From Lachnospiraceae bacterium EP-SM-12S-S03 (lineage in GTDB: Bacteria > Bacillota > Clostridia > Lachnospirales > Lachnospiraceae): a stretch of 54,557 nt of DNA. Numbering within the stretch: position 1 is the stretch's first letter; the number at the start of each line of letters is the position of its first letter. Both the position numbers and the translations under genes were made by a program. This document shows, in pieces, positions 41,532-50,748 of this stretch. The stretch covers positions 1 to 54,557 of the forward strand of contig JAJBSL010000017.1 of assembly GCA_020540725.1 (NCBI GenBank). The letters are read 5' to 3'. Under the pieces are notes generated by a model. The model was not told where the DNA came from. It made no database searches and worked only from the letters and a program-made list of their open reading frames with translations.

Positions 41532-42806
41532 TTAATTATTCAACATCTCAATAAATGCACTGATTCTTGTACGAAGCTGTTGTGCATCGCTATCTGTATA
41601 GTCTGTTTCAATTCCAAGAACCGGAATTCCTGCTTCTTTCATTGCTTTTTCTACATGATAGCCTTCTGTATCATACAGACTGCAGAATTTTAAGTTCACA
41701 TCAATAATTCCGTCTACTTTATATTCTTTCGCAAGGCGGAGAATATCTTCAATTCTTCCAGTGTTCGGTGTGAAGCATGCGCAGTTGATATTCATATATC
41801 TTTCGGAAAGCGCTGTAATCTGCTCCTTTACCGTCTCTTTTGTCTCATCCACAAGTTTCTCAAAGTAACGGGTGCCTGTACACATTTCTTCACATACAAC
41901 CGCTCCCCCGCTCGTCTCTACCAGATTATGCAACTTCCAGTTTGGAATCGCAAGCGGTGTTCCTGTCAGCATGATTCTCTTCGTTCCTGCAGGGAATACA
42001 CTCACTCCATCCTTCACACGCTGATCCAGTTCATCACAAAGTGCATTTGTCATCTGTGTGAATCTTGTTGGATCATCATAGAATGCAATCTGCGAAATCA
42101 AAAGTACGTCTTTTCCGCTAATCGGAAGCTTCTCATTTTTTCTAAATTCATAAAGTCTTGCAAGCGCTCTTCTCTTATCATTGATGAGTTTAATGCTTGC
42201 GGCAAGTTTCTCTGCCGTTACTTGATTCCCGGTAAACTCCTCCACCACATTTTTAAAATCTTCAATTTCTTCAGCCCATGCTTTCACATCTTTTGTACGT
42301 TTCATCTGTGGAAGATTCATCACATGAACCGGAACATCTTCCGCTAAAATTTCCCATGTCTTTTTCTTCCCATCACAAGTTGTCTCACCAACATACATAT
42401 CTGCAATTCTAAAAAATGGACATGTACGGTCAAGTCTTGCACCTACAGAAGCTTTGATCAACGGACATGTATTGGTCGGCAGTACTTTCTCACCGCCCGG
42501 TACCCAGAACTGAGATCCTCCGCAAAGTCCTGTAGCAATTGCATCTGCTGCAAATACAATTTCATCGGGTACATAGATACAGAATGTTCCAAACACTTTG
42601 CCGCCCTTTTTCTGATGTTCAATCAGTTCTGCCGGACGTACGCCGTGTATCTCCGATACTACAAAGTTATAATAATCCATCCCCTCCGGTCTGTTCTCCT
42701 GTGACAAATATACATCTCCAAAAGCTTGTGGAAGCACCTCGCAAAGTTGGTCATGCAGTTCCACATTCATTCCAAGATCTTCCCACATTTTGTGATAATC
42801 AGCCAT
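41532..42806 (-). CDS. Double-cubane-cluster-type anaerobic reductase (HgdB/YjiM-like)
   Basis: This 424-residue protein of the 2-hydroxyacyl-CoA dehydratase D family (HGD-D) is rich in conserved cysteines: GTFCIYVP, TNTCPL, RTCPFF, TTCDGKK, EEMCTGTRYF, NINCACF, KFCSLYD. A lone such protein with an activase, and no second dehydratase subunit or CoA-transferase, is the arrangement of the double-cubane-cluster proteins. These reduce small molecules with very low-potential electrons; the natural substrate is unknown. GGAGG lies 7 nt before the ATG. Upstream is the terminator of the desulfurase gene, with a possible extended -10 promoter between. Confidence 0.88.
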   Translation of the reverse strand: MADYHKMWEDLGMNVELHDQLCEVLPQAFGDVYLSQENRPEGMDYYNFVVSEIHGVRPAELIEHQKKGGKVFGTFCIYVPDEIVFAADAIATGLCGGSQFWVPGGEKVLPTNTCPLIKASVGARLDRTCPFFRIADMYVGETTCDGKKKTWEILAEDVPVHVMNLPQMKRTKDVKAWAEEIEDFKNVVEEFTGNQVTAEKLAASIKLINDKRRALARLYEFRKNEKLPISGKDVLLISQIAFYDDPTRFTQMTNALCDELDQRVKDGVSVFPAGTKRIMLTGTPLAIPNWKLHNLVETSGGAVVCEEMCTGTRYFEKLVDETKETVKEQITALSERYMNINCACFTPNTGRIEDILRLAKEYKVDGIIDVNLKFCSLYDTEGYHVEKAMKEAGIPVLGIETDYTDSDAQQLRTRISAFIEMLNN

Positions 42807-42864
42807 TTCATTTCCTCCTTAAATGCCGTTCATATTTTCTAATAATATGATAGCATTTAAAAAA

Positions 42865-42889
42865 AAGCTCTTCAATTATCGAAGAGCTT
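42865..42889. terminator. Terminator between the desulfurase-like gene and the reductase
   Basis: Nine-bp arms (AAGCTCTTC / GAAGAGCTT) with a 7-nt loop and A/T tracts on both sides. It separates the truA-desulfurase transcript from the reductase operon. Confidence 0.85.
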
Positions 42890-42923
42890 TTCCTTATTGA
42901 TTTTTCTGATTTACAGAATTCAT

Positions 42924-44087
42924 TTATTCAAATTGTCTATAAGCATTCAGCCCCTCAAAAGCATGAAGACAAATATCGATTTCTTCCTTTGTATTGAATG
43001 CACTGAATGCAAATCTTACCGCTCCCTGTGGAAATGTTCCCAACGTTTCATGGGCCTTCGGCGCACAATGAAGTCCTACTCTTGTCATAATCTGATTGGT
43101 CTGCTCCAGTTCAAATGCCACCATGCTGTTATCCATTCCTTGAAAATCCAACGCTACGACTGCAACTCTATTTTCAAGCCCCGGTTCTCCGACCATTCGG
43201 ATCCATGGAAATTCTCTGATGCCTTGCAGAAAATACTCCGTCAATTGCATTTTCTTTTTATGCATAGTTTCCACCGTCTCTTTTTCGATATAAGTAAGAG
43301 CCGCATGTAATCCGATGATTCCCGGGAGGTTCATTGTCCCGCTCTCATATTTATCCGGAAGGTATGTTGGCATTTCCAAAGAATCCGACTGACTTCCTGT
43401 CCCGCCTGCAATCAGAGGGACCAGTACTTGATCCAATTCCTCGGAAATGACAAATCCGCCGATTCCCTGTGGTCCTAGAAGTCCCTTGTGCCCGGTAAAT
43501 GCCAGAAAATCAATGCAGCATTTTTCCATATCGACTTCGATCGTTCCTGCGCTCTGGGCTGTATCTACAGCAAAGAAAAGTTTGTGCTTTCTGCATATTT
43601 TTCCTACCTCTTCTATCGGAAGGATCGTACCGCATACATTGGATGCATGCACCATGATCACCGCTTTTGTTTCTTTGCGGATCAGCGGTTCAAAGTCTTC
43701 TGCACGGATTCTTCCACAGGAATCCCCTTGCACGACATCATATGTAATTCCCTCTTTTTCAAGCTGATGCAAAGGACGCATCACTCCGTTATGCTCCATG
43801 CTCGTTGTAATCACATGGTCTCCCGGTCTTAAAAGCCCTTTAAGAAACATATTGAGGGAATGCGTAATTCCCGGGGTAAAGATCACTTGTCTGGAATCTT
43901 TGGCATGAAACAGGCGTGCCAGTTTTTCTCGTGTCTCTAGCACAACCTCTTCCACTTCATAAGCTTCTTCATAGCTGCCACGATTGATGTTAAAAGCTCC
44001 CTTCGTCAGTAGTTCCGCCATCTTTTCCGCTACATGGGGAGCATTCGGAAAAGAAGTGCTTCCGTTATCAAAATAAATCCTGTTCAT
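42924..44087 (-). CDS. Cysteine desulfurase-like class V aminotransferase (EF2568 type)
   Basis: The 387-residue PLP enzyme has the class V pattern: [10 protein letters not shown] at the N-terminus, the lysine motif [15 protein letters not shown] (Lys about 199), and the C-terminal [22 protein letters not shown] with the candidate catalytic Cys. This matches the EF2568/TIGR01977 subgroup, recalled as clustering with selenium genes. It may deliver sulfur or selenium for Fe-S, Moco or selenoprotein pathways. Its start overlaps truA by 20 nt, so the two are co-translated, and it is followed by a terminator before the DUF3343-containing operon. Confidence 0.88.
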   Translation of the reverse strand: MNRIYFDNGSTSFPNAPHVAEKMAELLTKGAFNINRGSYEEAYEVEEVVLETREKLARLFHAKDSRQVIFTPGITHSLNMFLKGLLRPGDHVITTSMEHNGVMRPLHQLEKEGITYDVVQGDSCGRIRAEDFEPLIRKETKAVIMVHASNVCGTILPIEEVGKICRKHKLFFAVDTAQSAGTIEVDMEKCCIDFLAFTGHKGLLGPQGIGGFVISEELDQVLVPLIAGGTGSQSDSLEMPTYLPDKYESGTMNLPGIIGLHAALTYIEKETVETMHKKKMQLTEYFLQGIREFPWIRMVGEPGLENRVAVVALDFQGMDNSMVAFELEQTNQIMTRVGLHCAPKAHETLGTFPQGAVRFAFSAFNTKEEIDICLHAFEGLNAYRQFE

Positions 44088-44817
44088 ATCGAATCTCCAT
44101 CAAACATAAGCCTTGTGCCGGGGCCGTGATCGCTTCTTGTGTCCGTTCTACTCCGTCAAGAAGTTCTTTCACTTTCTCCGGCTCATAGAATCCTCTTCCC
44201 ACACGGATGAGCACTCCTGCAATGATTCTTACCATATTATAGAGGAATCCGTTTCCAGTAATACGAATTGTAATTTCCTCTCCCTTCTGTTCGATCTGAA
44301 GGTCTGTCACCGTGCGCACTGTCGTTTTCGCATTCGTCCGGATACAACAAAAAGAAGCGAAATCATGTTCTCCGACAATGTATGCCGCCCCCTCCCGCAT
44401 TTTCTCCACATCAAGAGGAAAACTTACAAAACAATGATACAATCGCTTGGTCGGAATTATCACCCTGGAATTGATAATATGGTATTCATACGTTTTTAAT
44501 GTATCCTGATATCTTGGGTGCCAGTCCAAAGGGACTTCTTCCGACTTCACCACCACCACATCTTCCGGCAAGCGCTGGTTTAACGCATAAGAAAAACGTT
44601 CCGGCGGAATACTGCTCTTCGTATCGAACACCGCCACATTTCCAAGGGCATGAACTCCCGAATCTGTACGACTTGCCCCAATCACTGTGATTTCCTCTCC
44701 CGTAAGTTTTTGGATAGCACGATTCAGTACTTCTTCAATTGTAATTCCATTTGGCTGGACCTGCCAGCCACAGTAATTGGTACCATCATAGGCAACCGTC
44801 AGCTTCACACGTTTCAT
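44068..44817 (-). CDS. truA: tRNA pseudouridine synthase A
   Basis: This enzyme makes pseudouridine at positions 38-40 of the tRNA anticodon arm. The 249-residue product has the catalytic aspartate in [13 protein letters not shown] (about 47-59), [14 protein letters not shown] at the N-terminus, and the C-terminal [16 protein letters not shown] motif. It lies downstream of the ECF module (ecfA1-ecfA2-ecfT), the usual neighbour in Firmicutes, after a 103-nt gap with hairpins. The ribosomal genes rplM-rpsI that normally follow are absent; the desulfurase gene overlaps its 3' end instead. Confidence 0.95.
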   Translation of the reverse strand: MKRVKLTVAYDGTNYCGWQVQPNGITIEEVLNRAIQKLTGEEITVIGASRTDSGVHALGNVAVFDTKSSIPPERFSYALNQRLPEDVVVVKSEEVPLDWHPRYQDTLKTYEYHIINSRVIIPTKRLYHCFVSFPLDVEKMREGAAYIVGEHDFASFCCIRTNAKTTVRTVTDLQIEQKGEEITIRITGNGFLYNMVRIIAGVLIRVGRGFYEPEKVKELLDGVERTQEAITAPAQGLCLMEIRYEQDLF

Positions 44818-44864
44818 ATCGCTTTCCTTTCATCAGGTTTACTATTTAGCCAAGCTCAACCCTC

Positions 44865-44918
44865 GGCTTTGCAAGCCTATTCATTCTATATGTACATATT
44901 GACGCATGGCTGAATAGG
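44865..44918. repeat. Nested inverted repeats in the ecfT-truA gap
   Basis: GGCTT-TGC-AAGCC (44865-44877) lies next to an outer dyad CCTATTCA / TGAATAGG (44877-44884 and 44911-44918). No T-run. The 103-nt gap is unusual in an otherwise overlapping gene run, so this may be an mRNA-processing or stabilising element. Confidence 0.5.
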
Positions 44919-44920
44919 AA

Positions 44921-45745
44921 TCAAAATATCCAGATCTTAAACGGTACAAACCGTCCTACCCCGATCAGTATCACAAGATAAACGGCAGTTACAACATATG
45001 CCACATAATCTCTGTTTTTGTAAACGAGAGGTTTCATCTTCGTTCTTCCATCTCCGCCACGGTAGCATCTCGCTTCCATTGCCATTGCAAGGTCATTGGC
45101 ACGGCGGAATGCAGATACAAAAAGCGGTACAAGTATTGGAATCATACTTTTGGCTTTCTGCACAATATTTCCGCTCTCAAGATCTGCTCCCCTTGCAATC
45201 TGTGCTTTCATAATCTTATCTGTTTCTTCCAGAAGAAGCGGAATAAAACGAAGCGCGATCGACATCATCATGGCAATCTCATGTACGGGAACCTTGATCT
45301 TATTTAATGGTCTTAACAGCCGCTCAATTCCATCTGTCAGTTCATTCGGTGTTGTAGTCAACGTCATCAGGGAGGAACCGACAATCAGATAGATCAATCG
45401 AAGCACCATATACACCGATGCCCGCAACCCATCTTCCGTGATTTTAATAAATCCAACGGATACAAGTATATTTCCCGTTGTTGTGAAAAACAGGTTGAAT
45501 ATGGTTGTGATCAGAAGAAGCAGAATGATCGGCTTCAATCCTTTTGTTATAAATTTGAATGGCACTTTGGATGTGCGGATGACCGCAACCAAAAATACGG
45601 TGCAGATCACATACCCAAGTACACTTTTGAATAAAAACAGCGAAATCAGGTACAATAGCGTACATACGATTTTCACTCTCGGATCGAGTTTGTGTATGAC
45701 ACTGTCTGTCGGATAATACTGTCCTATCGTTATATCTCTTATCAT
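44921..45745 (-). CDS. ecfT: ECF transporter transmembrane component
   Basis: EcfT is the scaffold that links S-components to the ATPases for vitamin or metal uptake. The 274-residue protein has about five hydrophobic helices and two Ala-Arg-Gly-type motifs in the coupling helices (AQIARGADLE about 180-189 and EARCYRGG about 229-236). The start overlaps the ecfA2 stop by 4 nt (ATGA). No S-component gene is in the window, so this is the shared group II module. It lies upstream of truA. Confidence 0.93.
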   Translation of the reverse strand: MIRDITIGQYYPTDSVIHKLDPRVKIVCTLLYLISLFLFKSVLGYVICTVFLVAVIRTSKVPFKFITKGLKPIILLLLITTIFNLFFTTTGNILVSVGFIKITEDGLRASVYMVLRLIYLIVGSSLMTLTTTPNELTDGIERLLRPLNKIKVPVHEIAMMMSIALRFIPLLLEETDKIMKAQIARGADLESGNIVQKAKSMIPILVPLFVSAFRRANDLAMAMEARCYRGGDGRTKMKPLVYKNRDYVAYVVTAVYLVILIGVGRFVPFKIWIF

Positions 45746-46584
45746 AATGCTTTCATAATCTCCTCTACTGCCTCATCAATGGTAGTTGCTGACACATCCA
45801 CCGGAAAACCATTTTCCTTCAAGGCATGCATAATATAAGTTACCTGCGGCGCCGCAAGTCCTACTTCTTCCAGTTCCTTATAATGTGCAAATACCTCCTT
45901 CGGTGTCCCATCAAACATTTTGCTTCCATGATTCATCACAATGATCCGGTCTACATATTTCGCAATATCTTCCATACTGTGGGATACCAACAGCACTGTC
46001 ATATCGCTTTCCTTATGAAGCCTGGCAATCTGATCCAGAATCTCATCTCGTCCCGCCGGATCAAGTCCTGCTGTCGGCTCATCCAGCACAAGCACTTTAG
46101 GGCGCATGGCAAGCACTCCTGCAATGGCAACCCGGCGCTTCTGCCCTCCCGAAAGCTCAAACGGGGACTGGTTATATAATTTCTCCGGAAATCCTACTGC
46201 CTCCAGAGCTTCTCGTGCACGCTTCTCACATTCTTCCCTGGAAAGTCCTTGATTTTTCGGTCCAAAGCAGACATCTGATAACACATCCACTTCAAAAAGC
46301 TGATGTTCCGGATACTGAAATACAAGTCCTACCTGACTTCTTAACGCCTTCATATTGTAACCGTCTGCATAAACATTTTCCCCATTGAAATAGTAGACGC
46401 CGTCTGTTGCTTTTAAAAGTCCGTTCAAATGCTGGATCAGAGTGGATTTGCCGGAACCCGTATGTCCGATGATCCCCACAAACTGCCCGTGCGCAATTTC
46501 AAGATCTACATCTTTTAATGCATGCTTCCGATAGGTTGTTCCTTCTCCATATATATAATTGATTTTTTCTAATTTGATTGACAT
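45742..46584 (-). CDS. ecfA2: ECF transporter ATPase 2
   Basis: The 280-residue ABC ATPase has Walker [10 protein letters not shown] (about 39-47), signature LSGGQKRRV and Walker [14 protein letters not shown], followed by the C-terminal domain ending in an EEIMKAL stretch. It forms a heterodimer with EcfA1. It starts 16 nt inside the end of ecfA1 and ends 4 nt inside ecfT, showing tight translational coupling. The substrate is set by unlinked S-components. Confidence 0.93.
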   Translation of the reverse strand: MSIKLEKINYIYGEGTTYRKHALKDVDLEIAHGQFVGIIGHTGSGKSTLIQHLNGLLKATDGVYYFNGENVYADGYNMKALRSQVGLVFQYPEHQLFEVDVLSDVCFGPKNQGLSREECEKRAREALEAVGFPEKLYNQSPFELSGGQKRRVAIAGVLAMRPKVLVLDEPTAGLDPAGRDEILDQIARLHKESDMTVLLVSHSMEDIAKYVDRIIVMNHGSKMFDGTPKEVFAHYKELEEVGLAAPQVTYIMHALKENGFPVDVSATTIDEAVEEIMKAL

Positions 46585-47420
46585 AATTCTTCTACCAACT
46601 CCTCTGTACTGAGAATTCCGTCTGTCAGTTGCACACCTTTTTTCTGAAGTTCATGGGCAAGCAATGTAACCTGCGGAACATCTAATCTGTATTTCTTCAA
46701 CTCTTCTACACGACTGAAAATACTTCGCGGAGTCCCCTCCATCACAACATGTCCTTTGTCCATGACAATGACGCGGTCCGCTCCCACAACTTCTTCCATA
46801 TAATGCGTAATGAGAATCACCGTTACATGCTCCCGTTTTCTCAGTTCCTCCACTGTCCGAATGACTTCTTTTCTGCCACACGGATCCAGCATAGCTGTCG
46901 GTTCATCCAGCACAATGCATTTCGGATGCATGGCAATCACACCTGCAATGGCAACCCTTTGTTTCTGGCCACCGGATAGTTTGTTCGGCGAATGATGTCG
47001 ATACTCAATCATTCCAACCTGATTCAAACTTTTTTCTACTCTTTCCCATATTTCATCGGTTGGAACACCAAGATTTTCCGGACCGAATCCCACATCTTCT
47101 TCTACAACTGTCCCAATGATCTGGTTATCCGGATTCTGAAACACCATTCCGGCAGTCTGACGTACATCCCAGATGTTATCCTCGTCTTTCGTATCCTTCC
47201 CATTTACCCACATGGTTCCACCTGTCGGCGTCAAAATAGCATTCATCTGCTTTGCCAATGTGGATTTCCCGGAACCATTATGCCCGAGAATGGCAATGAA
47301 CTGTCCCGGCTCTATGTCAAGATCCACTTCGTCGATGGCTCGCTGCGTGCCGATTACATTTCCTTCGTCATCCAGCTTTTCATATTCATATATCAGTTTG
47401 TCTGTCTTAATCATGCTCAT
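46569..47420 (-). CDS. ecfA1: ECF transporter ATPase 1
   Basis: The 283-residue ABC ATPase has Walker [14 protein letters not shown] (about 44-56), signature LSGGQKQRV, and Walker [13 protein letters not shown]. It is paired with ecfA2. In most Firmicutes ecfA1 follows rplQ; here the upstream gene is a DMT transporter 44 nt away. A small CACAC-TGTT-GTGTG hairpin lies in between. The start has GGGAAAG upstream. No promoter was recognised directly before it. Confidence 0.93.
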   Translation of the reverse strand: MSMIKTDKLIYEYEKLDDEGNVIGTQRAIDEVDLDIEPGQFIAILGHNGSGKSTLAKQMNAILTPTGGTMWVNGKDTKDEDNIWDVRQTAGMVFQNPDNQIIGTVVEEDVGFGPENLGVPTDEIWERVEKSLNQVGMIEYRHHSPNKLSGGQKQRVAIAGVIAMHPKCIVLDEPTAMLDPCGRKEVIRTVEELRKREHVTVILITHYMEEVVGADRVIVMDKGHVVMEGTPRSIFSRVEELKKYRLDVPQVTLLAHELQKKGVQLTDGILSTEELVEELCQSN

Positions 47421-47464
47421 AAGCTTTCCCTCTTTTTCACACTGTTGTGTGTATTGTACTGCAA

Positions 47465-48391
47465 CTATTTTGTATTTGCAAGAACCGGCTTATCTCTGTT
47501 TACAATGATGATTCCGATACTTACAAGTAACAGAGCCGCTAATGTTTTTATCGAACCAATCTGTTCGCCAAGTAAAATTGCGGATAAAGCCACCCCGAAT
47601 ACCGGAATACTGAATGCAAATACCGTAACCTTCCCTACCGGATTGTATTTGAGAAGAGTTGTCCAAATGCAGAATGAAACCGTTGTCAAAAGCGCCAGAT
47701 ATACAAGAAGCAATGTAGACTGCACCGTGAATCCGCTTACCTTCCCTCCTGCAACGAATCCGATCACTGCTAAAATACCTCCACCAAACAATAGCTGGTA
47801 GGCTGTCAGTGTCATTGGCGACTCTCTGTGAGAAATCAGTTTTAATGTAACAGAACTTGTTCCATACATGACCGCACAAATAAACACAAATCCCTCTCCG
47901 GTCAATCTAAATCCGCTTCCCCATGCACCAGGTGCAATATTGATAATGATCACACCTGCAAATCCGAGCATGCATCCCACAGCTTTTTTCCATGTCATTT
48001 TCTCAGATTTGATCAAAAGCGGCGCCACAAGGATTGATACAAATGCGTTGGAAGCATTGATCACAGATCCTTTCGCTCCTGTCGTATTGGCAAGTCCGAT
48101 ATAAAAGAAAAAATATTGCAGCGTTGTCTGCAAAAGTCCCTGCCCCAACACATATGGTACGGAAGATTTCTTCATTGTAATGATTCTTTTTTCCACAATA
48201 CAACCTAAAATCCATGTGAAAATCCCCGCAAGGAAAAAGCGATATCCTGCAAATAATATCTGACTTCCTACCGTTTCAATACAAAATAAATCGTAGCCAA
48301 TCTTTACACATGGAAATGCACTGCCCCATAAGGCACAGCAAACCAATGCAAGAATGGCTACGACACCTGTCTTTTTCATAAAGTTTTCCAT
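47465..48391 (-). CDS. DMT-superfamily (EamA) transporter
   Basis: The 308-residue protein has ten hydrophobic segments in two repeated halves of the EamA type. Its start [20 protein letters not shown] matches the WGSAFP-like motif of drug/metabolite exporters. Substrates range from amino acids to nucleosides, so none is assigned. GGAG lies 9 nt before the ATG. It is followed closely by ecfA1 and may be co-transcribed. It is separated from degV by a weak hairpin at 48449-48469. Confidence 0.88.
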   Translation of the reverse strand: MENFMKKTGVVAILALVCCALWGSAFPCVKIGYDLFCIETVGSQILFAGYRFFLAGIFTWILGCIVEKRIITMKKSSVPYVLGQGLLQTTLQYFFFYIGLANTTGAKGSVINASNAFVSILVAPLLIKSEKMTWKKAVGCMLGFAGVIIINIAPGAWGSGFRLTGEGFVFICAVMYGTSSVTLKLISHRESPMTLTAYQLLFGGGILAVIGFVAGGKVSGFTVQSTLLLVYLALLTTVSFCIWTTLLKYNPVGKVTVFAFSIPVFGVALSAILLGEQIGSIKTLAALLLVSIGIIIVNRDKPVLANTK

Positions 48392-48448
48392 TGTCTTTCA
48401 CTCCATTCTTTAATCTCCTCTATTCTAACGGAGAATGAAGAATTATTC

Positions 48449-48469
48449 AAGACTCGCTTGCAGAGTCTT
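48449..48469 (-). terminator. Weak terminator-like hairpin after degV
   Basis: Seven-bp arms (AAGACTC / GAGTCTT) with a 7-nt loop; the minus-strand continuation GAATAATTC is only modestly T-rich. Confidence 0.45.
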
Positions 48470-48481
48470 GCCACAGAGTGT

Positions 48482-49348
48482 TTATCTCGCTCTCACACAC
48501 CCGATTCCAAGACCTCCCGGTCCAATGTGACATCCGATACTCAGTGTCAGCGGATAATAAATAATCTTTTCCCCAGGAAATGCTTTTTCCAACTCACTTT
48601 TCCACATGGCAAGCATTTCCGGTTCCATATAAGTATTGGCAATCCCCAAATATAATTTTCCTTCTTCATGAAGCTTACAGAATCTTCCTTCTATATCCTT
48701 CTTCAAAGCCTTACACATCATCTTAAACGCTGCTTTCATTCCACGTACTTTTGCATAGGCGTCCAACTTCTCTCCCTGGATTGTCAGCACCGGCTTTATA
48801 TTCAGTACCGTTCCTATGGCCGCTCCCGCTGCCGTCACTCTCCCGCCTTTTTTTAAGTATTCTAACGTATCGACTGCAATATAGATACTGGCATCCAAAG
48901 CCTCTTCTTCCAAAATTTTGCAGATTTCACTTCCCGACATTCCTTCTTCCGCCATAGCAAGTGCATCAAACACAGACTGTGCCTGTGTGACAGAAATTCT
49001 ATGATTGTCCACCACATGCACTTTTCCGTTATAATCCTCCGCAAGCATCCTTGCACTGCCACAAGAATTGCTAAGTCCGCTTGTCATTGGAATATAAACG
49101 ACTTCCTTATATTCTTTCAGAAGTTTGTCCCACATCTCCAGCACAATTCCCGGTGACGGAAGTGAGGATGTGATCTCCACACCTTCTGCCTGCTTTTTAT
49201 AAAACTCCTCAATTGTAATATCTACTCCCTCATAATATGTGATTCCTTCAATTATAACAGGCATTGGGATAATATGAATCCCCAATTTCCTGCCTTCTTC
49301 CGGAAATATTCCGCAATTACTGTCTGCCATTATCGCAACATTTCGCAT
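48482..49348 (-). CDS. DegV-family fatty-acid-binding protein
   Basis: The 288-residue protein has the DegV layout: an N-terminal ADSNCGIFPEE domain, IPMTSGLSNSCGSARM (about 95-110), and a C-terminal domain ending in IGCHIGPGGLGIG. DegV/FakB proteins bind fatty acids, and FakB hands them to the kinase FakA. No fakA is nearby, so the role is inferred by family. Its promoter overlaps a 20-bp palindrome at 49389-49408, and a TetR gene is divergent, so TetR-type control of lipid-related expression is plausible. Confidence 0.9.
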   Translation of the reverse strand: MRNVAIMADSNCGIFPEEGRKLGIHIIPMPVIIEGITYYEGVDITIEEFYKKQAEGVEITSSLPSPGIVLEMWDKLLKEYKEVVYIPMTSGLSNSCGSARMLAEDYNGKVHVVDNHRISVTQAQSVFDALAMAEEGMSGSEICKILEEEALDASIYIAVDTLEYLKKGGRVTAAGAAIGTVLNIKPVLTIQGEKLDAYAKVRGMKAAFKMMCKALKKDIEGRFCKLHEEGKLYLGIANTYMEPEMLAMWKSELEKAFPGEKIIYYPLTLSIGCHIGPGGLGIGCVRAR

Positions 49349-49388
49349 AAAATTATCTTCCTTTCCAATAGCTGACGCATTGACCGTT

Positions 49389-49408
49389 ATTTTAACACAT
49401 GTTAAAAT
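49389..49408. promoter_or_regulatory. Perfect palindrome in the degV-TetR intergenic region
   Basis: ATTTTAACA-CA-TGTTAAAAT has 9-bp perfect arms. It begins at the -10 of the degV promoter and covers the predicted transcription start. This is a strong candidate operator for the divergent TetR protein at 49490-50071. Confidence 0.7.
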
Positions 49409-49434
49409 TATAGCAAGTAAATGAATGGAGTCAA
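49407..49434 (-). promoter_or_regulatory. degV promoter
   Basis: TTGACT and TATAAT (minus strand) are 16 nt apart. Confidence 0.65.
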
Positions 49435-49489
49435 TCTACAATATTTTACTTTTGTAAATTACTTATACAGATTGGAGAAATTGTAAATT

Positions 49490-50071
49490 ATGGAAGATAG
49501 GCGCATCAAAAAAACGAAAAAGAACTTAAAAGCCACTTTAATTGAAATGCTGGCAGATATGCCTTTTGAACAAGTTACGATTACCAGCCTTTGTAACCGG
49601 GCTGACATCAGCAGAATTACATTCTATACACATTATAATGACAAATATGCCCTTGTGGACGATATTTTTCATGATATGATACGCATCGGCACAGATAAAT
49701 ACCGGGAAATGCAGCGCGAAAACAATCCGGAACGCAATTTTACCGCCAGTTATCGGAATATGCTATATACGATTCTGGATCTGTATTATGACAATTATCC
49801 GTTTTTCCGTCATACACGCCCGGACAAAAATCCGTTTCTTGCATTCTCTTATTATAATTATGTTCTAAAAACAGTAGAAACTTACACTGACCGCGAAGGC
49901 AAAACATTAAATCTTCGCTATTCTGCAAGGAAAATCGCCGGATTTCTCTGCTATGGTATTGTGGGATTTATCAACGAATGTCACGCCGAGAATATGCCTC
50001 TTCCCCAAATCCGCGAAGAAGCTTCAGAACTGCTCACAAATATTTTGACTTCTGATACAATCATAGAATAG
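49490..50071 (+). CDS. TetR/AcrR-family regulator divergent from degV
   Basis: The 193-residue protein has an N-terminal helix-turn-helix (about 12-56, PFEQVTITSLCNRADISRIT) and a C-terminal TetR_C-like region with many aromatic residues (YYDNYPFFRH). The ribosome binding site is weak: GGAG lies 12 nt before the ATG. It is divergent from degV, and the shared gap holds a perfect 20-bp palindrome overlapping the degV start, so degV control and autorepression are likely. Downstream, the cyclophilin has its own promoter. Confidence 0.85.
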   Translation: MEDRRIKKTKKNLKATLIEMLADMPFEQVTITSLCNRADISRITFYTHYNDKYALVDDIFHDMIRIGTDKYREMQRENNPERNFTASYRNMLYTILDLYYDNYPFFRHTRPDKNPFLAFSYYNYVLKTVETYTDREGKTLNLRYSARKIAGFLCYGIVGFINECHAENMPLPQIREEASELLTNILTSDTIIE

Positions 50072-50091
50072 CAGTTAATTGCGGTAATCCG

Positions 50092-50120
50092 TTGACAAAC
50101 GATTTTCTCCCCGATACAAT
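50092..50120 (+). promoter_or_regulatory. Promoter of the cyclophilin gene
   Basis: TTGACA and TACAAT are separated by 17 nt, about 38 nt before the ATG at 50158. Confidence 0.8.
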
Positions 50121-50157
50121 AAGAAAAGATACGAAATATAGAAAGGATGATTTCAAA

Positions 50158-50676
50158 ATGGCAAATCCAATTGTAACATTTGAAATGGAGAACGGCGGAA
50201 TAATTAAAGCTGAATTATATCCGGAAATCGCTCCAAATACAGTTAACAACTTTATCTCACTTGTAAGCAACGGCTTCTACAACGGCATTATTTTTCACCG
50301 TGTAATCCGCAGTTTCATGATTCAGGGTGGATGTCCAGACGGAACAGGCATGGGCGGCCCTGGCTACAGCATCAAAGGAGAATTCAACCAGAACGGATTC
50401 ACAAATAATCTGAAGCATGAACCAGGCGTACTTTCCATGGCTCGTACTATGATGCCGAACTCAGCAGGCTCACAGTTCTTCATCATGCATGAAAACTCTC
50501 CACATCTCGATGGCGCTTACGCAGCTTTCGGTAAAGTCATTGAGGGAATGGACGTTGTCAATGCCATCGCCGAGACAGCTACTGACTTCAGAGACAAACC
50601 ATTGGAAGATCAGAAAATAAAGACTGCAACAGTAGAGACTTTCGGTGTGGAATACCCTGCACCGGAGAAGATGTAA
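50158..50676 (+). CDS. Peptidyl-prolyl cis-trans isomerase, cyclophilin type
   Basis: The 172-residue cytoplasmic cyclophilin isomerises X-Pro bonds during folding. The conserved core is present: IIFHRVIRSFMIQGG (about 43-57, with the catalytic Arg), GPGYSIKGEF, SMARTMMPNSAGSQFFI (about 94-110), and FGKVIEGMDVV. No signal peptide is present. I chose the ATG at 50158 (AAAGGA upstream and the promoter at 50092-50120) because the longer frame would start inside the promoter. A terminator follows at 50701-50726. Confidence 0.95.
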   Translation: MANPIVTFEMENGGIIKAELYPEIAPNTVNNFISLVSNGFYNGIIFHRVIRSFMIQGGCPDGTGMGGPGYSIKGEFNQNGFTNNLKHEPGVLSMARTMMPNSAGSQFFIMHENSPHLDGAYAAFGKVIEGMDVVNAIAETATDFRDKPLEDQKIKTATVETFGVEYPAPEKM

Positions 50677-50700
50677 AAATTGCAGTAAATATCAGGGTGA

Positions 50701-50726
50701 AAAGGGCTTTGAATGAGCCCTTTTTC
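50701..50726 (+). terminator. Cyclophilin gene terminator
   Basis: AAAAGGGCT / AGCCCTTTTT arms with a 7-nt loop and a terminal T-run. The A-run on the other side may also serve the converging AraC gene. Confidence 0.88.
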
Positions 50727-50748
50727 TGATAACTCCAAACTAAAATAC

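Noticed and set aside
40469..42806. Classical 2-hydroxyacyl-CoA dehydratase operon
   Set aside because: Only one HGD-D subunit is present, without the second subunit or a CoA-transferase; this matches the double-cubane reductase arrangement better.
45742..47420. Dedicated cobalt or nickel CbiMNQO-type importer
   Set aside because: There is no CbiM/CbiN or other S-component gene, and the ecfA1-ecfA2-ecfT-truA order fits the shared ECF module.
46992..47801. 269-residue plus-strand open frame opposite ecfA1 and the DMT gene
   Set aside because: It is antisense to two clearly conserved genes. It has no ribosome binding site and no recognisable domain.
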